This document shows, one piece after another, positions 56,293 through 64,000 of a stretch of 64,000 bases of DNA. Source of the stretch: Sipunculus nudus (lineage: Eukaryota > Annelida > Sipuncula > Golfingiida > Sipunculidae); the NCBI GenBank assembly GCA_026874595.1, contig CM049308.1, positions 73,316,624-73,380,623 on the forward strand, read 5' to 3'. The notes under the pieces were generated by a model, which saw only the letters and a program-made list of their open reading frames with translations, had not been told where the DNA came from and searched no databases. A program made the position numbers and the translations under genes. Each line of letters begins with the position of its first letter. Positions within the stretch are counted from its first letter, which is position 1.

Positions 56293-57609
56293 GCTATTGG
56301 AGAAATTGTCTTTCTCATGAAGTTATAAAATTCAGCGTTTTTTGTCATAACATTTTCATTTCTGATAGATTCCAGATATAATTAGACTATATTGTGTTAT
56401 CTTATGTGTTTATTTTATAATGCTGCTGAGAGCATTTTGGAGGAGATTTTCAATGAAATTGTGCCAGATATGTCAAGTTTAAGTTTTTCCTTGCACTGAT
56501 ATAGGTCATTTTCATAATTGGATTATCCACATGTTATATCAATGCTAAAGAAACATGAATGTTGTGTTTACTGGAAAACTACCAAGTAAACAGAAAAACA
56601 TGAATGTGCTTGGTTTTTAATGTAAAATCTTTTTAATTTTCGTACCAGAAAAAATAGCATTTATCCAATGGATTGCGCATTTTCTATTTTTCATATATTT
56701 GGATCAATCTCATTTATGTATTATTTCTTTTGATCATAAGTTTAATTCATATTTTATGAAGTAAATTGCGAAGCATTTTCATCTGTTTAATGATTTTAAG
56801 ATATGTTTGTGTTAGGTGGAATAATTGGCATTACCTGGAAATAATGATATTGTTAACTCTTCAAACTGAAGAATGTATAAAGAAAACTCAGATTTTGTCT
56901 GTTTGTAAGACAGGGAAGAGTAAAATCCGGGGTTGTCTTAATTTTCATTTTGCTGCAGTAAACCTTTTGTTTGTATGATAAAGATGGTTATGAGGATTAG
57001 CTTAAATACTTTACAATTGACCAGGTTTGTTGTGTTAATATGTAGACTTAAAAAGTAGGAGAGCAGAGAAAGTTGATTTAGTCTTTATTCAGTAATGCAT
57101 TCTGATAGTAATATTTACGTATGAAAGTGAACCAAAGATTCGGCATTAAATTATACATAAGATATTTTCCTTGTTGGACTTTGTTTATTATAATAAATGT
57201 TAATTTCTGTAATTGAAATGGTCAAGAGGCAGAAATATTTTTAATTATAATTCTGTAAATTCATATTTATCTGTGTTTATTGTGATGAGAAATTCAGATT
57301 ATTTGTAATTATGTTGCACAATCAAAATTTATTTTTAATGATGTGGAAAGGAGAAATTCAAATCTGCTGAGTCATTCCATTTTACTGTTATACAGTAAAT
57401 GCCCTGCAGAGATCAAATGATTCGAGTCTGATTTTGAATCAGTTTAGTCGACCAGATAAATGTGTATATAAAGTCACGCAGTCTGTGCAATATGAGCTCG
57501 TGATGATACAAGACTGTTATTTGAAGGATGTATATATCCTGTGCATTTGTTAGCTTTCAAATGTTAAGTATTGAGGTATGAAGTTGTTAATGATTGTATG
57601 AGCCATGAG

Positions 57610-57615
57610 AATAAA
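57610..57615 (+). terminator. Poly(A) signal AATAAA, distal
   Basis: Lies in GAGAATAAAAGAG and is followed within 20-30 bases by GTATCAGTGTTTTCTTTTCC, a GT/T-rich downstream element. It is the best-formed candidate, giving a 3.9-kb 3' UTR. The base composition changes just after it. Confidence 0.5.
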
Positions 57616-57749
57616 AGAGAATATAAAACTGTATCAGTGTTTTCTTTTCCTTAATTTATACAAAGTTATATATTTGTTGAAAGTTTAAAACTACTTTACA
57701 TAAGGCATAAATCTCGGGTGATGATGGTGCTGCAAACCGCGTAAACTGA

Positions 57750-57990
57750 GTTTTGATGTGCGTGTTTGTGTATATGCGAGAAAAAAAGTTTATGAATCAT
57801 ATGCTTGTGTATATGTGTTTTATCATGTACCTAGCTTTTTCCATGTGCGTGTATATATGTATGAAAAATGCTTTTGAACCCCTGTGTGCGTAGATGCGCT
57901 TTGTCATGTGTTCAGCTGTCTCCGTGTGCGTGCATATGCGTAAAAATTGCCGTTTTCTCTTCTGTGCATATTTGCGCAAAGTTTATGCCG
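57750..57990. repeat. ~82-bp tandem repeat with GTGCGTGTATATGCG motif
   Basis: Three diverged units begin near 57757, 57842 and 57922. Each has GTGCGTG(T/C)ATATG(C)G, an A-run, a 'tgtgcgtagatgcgc'-like second half and TGT(T/A)C(A/C)AGCT(T/G)TCTCC. Related single motifs continue to about 58580 in both orientations. Confidence 0.65.
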
Positions 57991-59904
57991 TAAACTGTCT
58001 GAAGTGTGTTGTGGTACAGTAGTTTTAACAGATCTTCCTGAAAAAAAAGGCCGGGGTGACGTATTTTACCTGGAATCCCTGAGTGTGTTTCTTCCGCGTG
58101 TCCGTACGCGTGAAAAATCGTCCATGTTTAACAGATGTATACGCTTGCAGACACTCGGGTGCAAAACAGTTACATAATCATGTGAGCGATTTTTCACGCA
58201 TTTACATATAAAGGCTTATGTACCTTTGTGTGCATTACAGTGCGCTCATGCGTATTATGATAGATATTATTGTCATATGGTAAGTTGTGTTTTCTCATGC
58301 GCGTATATATGCGTGAACAAAATGCATGCCTGAACCGACAAGTGAATAGTGGAACAGTATATGACTAGCAGGCCTTGAACTCCTCACCATACAGAAAAGA
58401 TGCTGGAGTGACATCCTTTTCCTAGCTGGAATCCCTGAGATTACGCAGACTCTATATACAAGAATGTTGCTCCTTTCGCTTACCCACTCATAAACACATA
58501 TATACGGACACACAAGTGCAACAGTTTCAAAATCATATGAATTTTTTTATACATGCATAAACGCACACATGGAAACATAGTCTGTCTTATCCGGTCTTAT
58601 TTTCGCCTACGGATTTATTGAAAAGTTAGTTTATTTATATGACAATATTTTCCACTTAGCCATTTTGTGGAATAGTTCCTGAAACCTTTTGATTTGGATA
58701 TATTACACACAGGTACTGGCGTAATAGGGGCAATATACCTTCCGAATATCCTTACCTGTCGATCGAATTAAGCTACGTTTCCATAAGCGCACGCGATTTC
58801 TAGTCTTCTACATTATAGAAATTTTGATTTCAATTGTTGAATTTGTTACCAATATGAGTATTCTAGAATTAAGGGCATGTTCTAATCCGTATTTATATGA
58901 AAATAAAGAATATGGTGCCTGAAGTAGTAAATGCTACTTTCCATCTACGTCCTGTAAATCCATTGTCACTCGTTGCTAATCATTTAGAAGTCCTTGTGAT
59001 AGAGATAGGTGGCCCTGTATACCTCTATGAATTCTAACAATCTGTCCACATCAAGCACCATCAATGGACATCGTCTGTGTCCTCAAAATGCTGACTTTGC
59101 TTTCGTGACGTCATTTGAAAAAAAGGTGGGAATACGTACAATTCGCAGAGGATGCGAATGTCGAAACAAAGGAAAAGTCCTGGAGTCGTATTTCAGTCGT
59201 ATTGCCAATGATTTTCTCTCGAAAAATGTCTCAAACAGTTCGTCACATGCGCACGTCCTACTCAGGACATGCGTGATGTTCGCAGAATCTGTTTGAAACC
59301 CCAAACAGATTCCGACAGTTTGGAGAATGTCTCGCAAATGTCTCGCGTGAGCAGCGCTGTCGGTCCGATAATTTCTCGACCAATTCACGAACTGTTCACG
59401 TAGGCCTGTTTCTTGAGAACAGGTGATTTCGCCAAGGATGCAAACGCGAGTCGGATATTGATTCTGGACACCCGTTCCCTGAACAGATCAGGATCCGTTC
59501 TGAGCATGCATGTGGTCGTACAGGTATGAACTGCATGTACATACCAACCTAGTGCTACAAGTACCTGCTCGCCTCCGGTAACTAGTGAACAGCCGTGTAG
59601 CAGCTAATACCAACCATGCTCCAGTCTCTGCTGCTCCAGCAACCAGCTGTGGACCCACACAGTCTGCTTCCTCTTTTTCTCTGGTGCTTTACTTCTTCTT
59701 CCAACTTACACTTCTTACACAGTCCTACAGCAACAAATTAAGCAGCACAGCTTCCACTTCAATATTTAAACTTCCTCTTCATCAAAGGTCAGGATAGGTT
59801 TGAACTTTCAGACTGAGAGCTTGCTGGTCCATCTTGTGCCTCTGACCTCTGGACACGAACTGATTCTGGCAATGCATTTCAAGGCATTAATATACTGCCT
59901 AAGG

Positions 59905-59948
59905 CAGTGGCGTCAATTTTTCTTCCAGGGTGGGGGGGGGATGACTTT

Positions 59949-60006
<58 letters not shown>

Positions 60007-60065
60007 TAATATATATAATATATATATATATATTATACTTTGTCAGCGTCTGAGTGAAATATTCA

Positions 60066-60103
<38 letters not shown>

Positions 60104-60435
60104 TATATATATATATATACGATATTATATATATTTATATATGTATACTTATTTATTTATATAAACTTAATAATATTTCAAATAATTATATTATTTTAAA
60201 AGAAAATAAGTTAGTTTGTAAATTGTAAATTCTAAGCAAGGTTTAGATATAACATTGTTAAGTAAATGGATTCAAAGTTTTTAATTCTATTTATAAATAT
60301 ATTTCATTTGCAATATTATAATATTATTCTTTGAAAAGTGGGGGGATGATTACATTGGCCATCCCCCACTTGCCAGAAAGTGGGGGGTATATATACCCCC
60401 CATCCCCCCCCCCCCCCCCTATATTGACGCCCCTG
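59905..60435. mobile_element. hAT-like non-autonomous element with (TA)n core
   Basis: Left end CAGTGGCGTCAATTTT, right end ATATTGACGCCCCTG, inverted with few mismatches. Flanks GCCTAAGG (59897-59904) and CCCTAAGA (60436-60443) agree in 6 of 8 bases, fitting the 8-bp duplication of hAT elements. The interior has G-runs and C-runs as inverted partners and (CA)n/(TA)n. No transposase. Confidence 0.75.
59949..60122. repeat. (CA)n-(TA)n microsatellite
   Basis: A short (AC)n run from 59949 passes into (AT)n stretches broken by TATAAT and a unique segment at about 60035-60070, then (AT)n again to 60118. Likely length-variable and hard to assemble. Confidence 0.9.
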
Positions 60436-61520
60436 CCCTAAGAATCGTTAGGATCGCCAGTCCCGAGAAACTCGCGCGACATATGTACGCATGTCGGATG
60501 AATAACGCACGACGTTCGTTATCCTTGAATCTGCACAAAAAGTCGCGAAATGTCCGCACGAATGTTGCCAGTGTTTCGTGCGACATTGCTGTTTTTCCTA
60601 TTTTAGTCGCGTGTTCTTCGTGTATGTGGACTGGCCAGATTTCGGCAACGCTACACACGACAATCGCACAAACATTGTGCACTGAGCACTACGCATATAC
60701 GTACTGCGCATGAATGGTTTACGGCTCCCTTGTCGCGACATATTCGGAGAAAAACTCCGAATGTTCTACTTTGCTAAGTCTGTGACATTCGCATAAAACC
60801 TCGTGCCCCGTGAAATCCCTACTTCAAGGAATTCCCAGGCGAATGCCACGCGAAAGGCCTCTGATTCGCTAACAGGAGTGATTCGAAAAATCGCGCTCGC
60901 TTACACGCTCGCTTGCATACATATAGAAACGCTCCGGTGATTATACATAAATTCAGACTCTGAATTGAATTCGAATCGAAGGGAAAATTGAATGAATTGG
61001 AATCGAAAAAAAGTAAAAATTAAATGAATTGGAATTCCAGTTTACATACTCATTGAACAGATCTGTATTGATGAACAAAAGTTCGAACCTATATTTTCCT
61101 AAGTGTCACTCATTGGAAGTTGCTGAAGGTCATTTAAAAAAAAGCCGTGCAGTATTTGGTTAAACACATTGCCTTTCATGGATGACACAAGGAGCATGAA
61201 TGTGAATCGTCGGGCAGTTTCCAGACTGTACGCAAACCACTGTTACAGGCACTAATTCTACACTTTATACTTTTTGCCTCATGTTCCAAGTATGGCATCC
61301 ATAAAAGACCTACAATATGACTAAAAGAGATAATTTGATATTTTTTAGTTCTTTATTAACATTATAAGACAATAACCACCCCACCCCCTTTTTTAAGTTG
61401 TTTCCGTATGTCATCAAAGCCGTTTTTGATGAGAACGCCGAAATATTAACTACTTATAGGTACCCATTTGTACGGAAGCGTATTGCTGCCACCTGGTAAA
61501 AGAAAAATAAATTATTTATA

Positions 61521-61581
61521 TCGTACGTACGACATACTATCTCGTACGTACGACATACTATCTCTCTCGTACGTACGACAT
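61521..61581. repeat. Three copies of a TCGTACGTACGA palindrome
   Basis: TCGTACGTACGACATACTAT recurs two and a half times, with CTC and CTCTC spacers. Each copy holds the 12-bp perfect palindrome TCGTACGTACGA. Confidence 0.9.
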
Positions 61582-62139
61582 AACTAATCTTACGCATCTG
61601 ATTCACAGAATACACAACAGGCCAACTGATATATGTATAAGTAATATATATATGTTAAATAATGCGTGTTCGTACCCTAACTACAAAGCATCTTCACCTT
61701 GCAAACCGTCGGAGCACCGTTGAAAAGAAAAGAATTATATATGTTTATTTATGTATTTTATTAATACTATAAATTTAAATGCTTTTTGATTTATCATTGT
61801 TTCTTTGTGTCTAGGTTTCGGAAATATTTCAAGGAAATAAAATTTATCAAATCGATGTCTGCCAGTCATACACAGAACTTTCATTTTTAAATAGGTAATT
61901 AAATTCTGTTAGCAGTGTATGATGTTATAATGATGAGCCTGTCATTATATTAATAAGAAGCAAGGCCTACAGGCCTAATGCGAACCTGTGCATATGGAAA
62001 TACACCAGGTATAATGCTTCAATGCTGGACCATTACTTCTCATGTATATGAACAATGCAAGTACTAAACATTTTAAATAAGAAACAATTACACAGACATC
62101 ACTGCTGAAATTCTGGCATGGGTGCACGCAACACAAAAA

Positions 62140-62480
62140 TGATTGTAGCTGGCAACGCCAGTCTTGTATACAACAAAGTAATCTGAGATATATACATATG
62201 CCAAATTTCAGACTGATATATCAAACCCCTCCTGAAAATAAGCAGGGACACACAATGTGCAAAAAATATTTGTAGGTGGCACCACCAGTCTTGTATACGA
62301 CAAAGCTATTCGATAAGTATATATATGCCCAATTTCAGGCTGATATATCAAATTCCTCTGTAGAAATAAGCAGGCACACACACTGTGCAAAAGTCATTGT
62401 AGGTGGCGACACCTGTCTTGTGAACGAGAAAGCCATCAAAGACACATAGACAGGTCAAAATATCAGGCCAATACATCAAA
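62140..62480. repeat. ~126-bp tandem repeat, about 2.7 copies
   Basis: The landmark TGTAGGTGGCACCACCAGTC recurs in variant form near 62146, 62271 and 62397, each followed by TTGTATACGACAAAG, ATGCCCAATTTCAGGCTGAT and AATAAGCAGG. The opening motif resembles the palindromes of element C. Confidence 0.85.
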
Positions 62481-62559
62481 CTTACCTTGAGTCTGATGCA
62501 TGGGGCTGACCAGGCTTAGGTGAGAAAGGCAGTTGCCCCGAGTGAATTGTGACAAATTT

Positions 62560-63150
62560 GCTGGCTCAGTCTACTGCACTGAGTGAACTCATGACCTGCA
62601 CCTGGCTAGACTGAGTGAACTTCTGACCTGTACCTGGCTGCACTGAGTGAACTCTTGACCTGTTGCATAATCTGACACAGTTGACACTCTGCCAAAGCTA
62701 TAAATAGATTCAGGCTGAACTTTGGTGCCAAATCTGATGCAGTAAGCATTCTGCCAATGCTATAAATAGAATGCAGCTACTGCACTGAGTGAACTCCTGA
62801 CCCATACCTTACTGCACTGAGTGAACTCTTGACCTGTTGCCTAATCTGATACAGTTGACAGTCTGACAGAGCTATAAATAGATTCAGACTGACCTCTAGC
62901 CTGTTGCCAAATCTGAAATAGTAGCCACACCATTGCATAAGCTCATACAGGGGCCCTGCCCTGAGGGGCTTGACACCCATGAAGTGATAACATGGTGCCC
63001 ATGAGGTGTTCACATGTCGCCCATGAGGTGATCACGTTACCCATGAGGTGATCACATGCGTTGTGCTGGGCTGCACTGATTGAACTCTTGACCTATATCT
63101 GGCTGCACTTAATGAACTCTTGATCTGTTACCAAATCTGAAACAGTTGGC
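62560..63150. repeat. Irregular tandem repeat with CACTGAGTGAACTC
   Basis: CTGCACTGAGTGAACTCTTG followed by ACCTGTT recurs several times between 62572 and 63130, mixed with TGCCAAAGCTATAAATAGAT (three forms) and with CCCATGAGGTGATCAC (four forms, 62970-63055). Confidence 0.8.
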
Positions 63151-64000
63151 AGTTCCTCAACCTATTTAAAGATATACAATCTTGGCCTGTTGGTAAAACT
63201 GTTTACACATACTGAAAGACTTTGGCTAAAATGCTTTTTTTTTCAAGCTGACATATTCATAAACTTGTTATCAAAATATCTAGAATGATAAAAGATGCAG
63301 TCCTTTTATTGTTAAAGGTTCAATAATTCTGCCAAAAATCATTCAAGTAAACTTGAATAAAGGCCACCTAAGAATAATTTTTGTGCAATGTTACATAAGT
63401 TATAATTGAAACAATAATTTTATAGAAGAACAGTTTTGCAGTCTCCAGTTTGAAATAGACATAATAATGGCCATAAGACCAACTTAAACTTTTCTGATAT
63501 GATTGAAAGAACCATGTCCCAAGATAGTTCTTTTGAAAAATTGAACGATTCAACTTGCAAGTTTCATCATAAACATTTTAAGCTGAAATAGGCTAAAATT
63601 GTGAGGTTTTGCCCATAAAAAACAAGTCAATGTAGGTGGCACCACAAAATCTGCAACTTCAAATATGAGTCATGTGACCATCGTTTGCACAATACTTGGT
63701 AATGCTAGCTTCTGTCATTTGTCAGTATGCTTACTTGGCCAAATGACTGTTCAAATTCATGTAACTCCACTAAAATTCATCAAATGCAAACCATTTGAAC
63801 AAACTTGAGAGGGCTTGCCTCTGGGATCATTTCTATAAAATATTGAACAATTTGGCTGGACCGTTTACAAGAAGACTTTTAAAAGTTTTTCAGCTTTTTC
63901 CCTATAATATCCAAGTAAATGCAGATAGCAAATAAATAAGCTTAATCCCACAAAATTTTATATGTGACAGATTATTGCGTAAAATCTGGGGCTGGTAGCT

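Larger units (their letters stand above)
53687..57630 (+). other. Putative 3' UTR (upper bound)
   Basis: No coding likeness and no further exon. AT-rich, with a short (TG)n near 54632, a TGACCT/AGGTCA patch at about 55025-55070, and an imperfect doubling of 'agctataagattccatgtgca' at 55357 and 55529. Two poly(A) signals mark possible ends. How far the transcript extends cannot be told from sequence. Confidence 0.5.
57631..64000. other. Intergenic, repeat-rich; no gene recognised
   Basis: Contains a tandem block with ATGCGT motifs (57750-57990), CpG-rich patches (59090-59480, 60430-60930), a hAT-like element (59905-60435), a CGTACGTACG palindrome array (61521-61581) and two further tandem arrays (62140-62480, 62560-63150). 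From 63.15 to 64 kb nothing was recognised beyond one 'gtaggtggcaccac' motif at 63632. Open frames here are short and unlike proteins. Confidence 0.65.

Overview
The window is intron-rich, AT-rich animal DNA with GT-AG introns. Repeat blocks full of AGGTCA/TGACCT half-sites and GGTGGCGCCACC palindromes suggest a mollusc, probably a bivalve. That assignment rests on the style of the repeats and was not tested by a search. All recognisable coding exons lie on the + strand between 2397 and 53686. No RNA gene, CRISPR array or minus-strand gene could be supported.

From 2397 to 41726, 22 exons encode a kinesin-3 of the KIF16B / KIF16A(STARD9) group. They give a motor with P-loop, switch I and switch II, a neck, the conserved KIF16 stretch, an FHA domain and a coiled-coil tail. 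The tail ends in an eight-copy 10-residue repeat with the core IQTE. The first exon, with the start codon and about 35-40 residues, lies upstream of the window. From 48546 to 53686, six exons encode an essentially full-length ZW10, the RZZ/NRZ subunit that recruits dynein to kinetochores and tethers Golgi-to-ER vesicles. Between them, at 47843-48180, is one acidic, Ser/Pro-rich exon.

The main observation is that the ZW10 part has no initiator Met of its own and begins in mid-codon. The last kinesin exon (phase 0), the linker exon (phase 0 in, 2 bases over) and the first ZW10 exon (1 base to complete) join in one open frame. All 29 exons together give 5,463 nt, or 1,820 codons plus stop. This predicts a kinesin-3::ZW10 fusion in which ZW10 takes the place of the START or PX tail of the related kinesins. 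Two features argue for separate or alternative transcripts and are listed: an in-frame terminal exon with a poly(A) signal at 42396-42839, and a possible non-coding first exon ending at 45459 with a well-placed ATG at 47867. RNA data would decide.

The introns hold much repeat structure. Four elements lie in the same orientation (7075-7769, 22479-25617, 37361-39189, 46702-47723), each with inverted subterminal motifs, a tandem core and a TCTAGTT right end. There are three PIF/Harbinger-like MITEs with TWA duplications, small TIR elements, and several short tandem arrays. One array duplicates the 3' splice site of the P-loop exon. After ZW10 comes a long putative 3' UTR (to about 57.6 kb). The region from there to 64 kb holds only repeats, CpG-rich patches and a hAT-like element with a (TA)n core.
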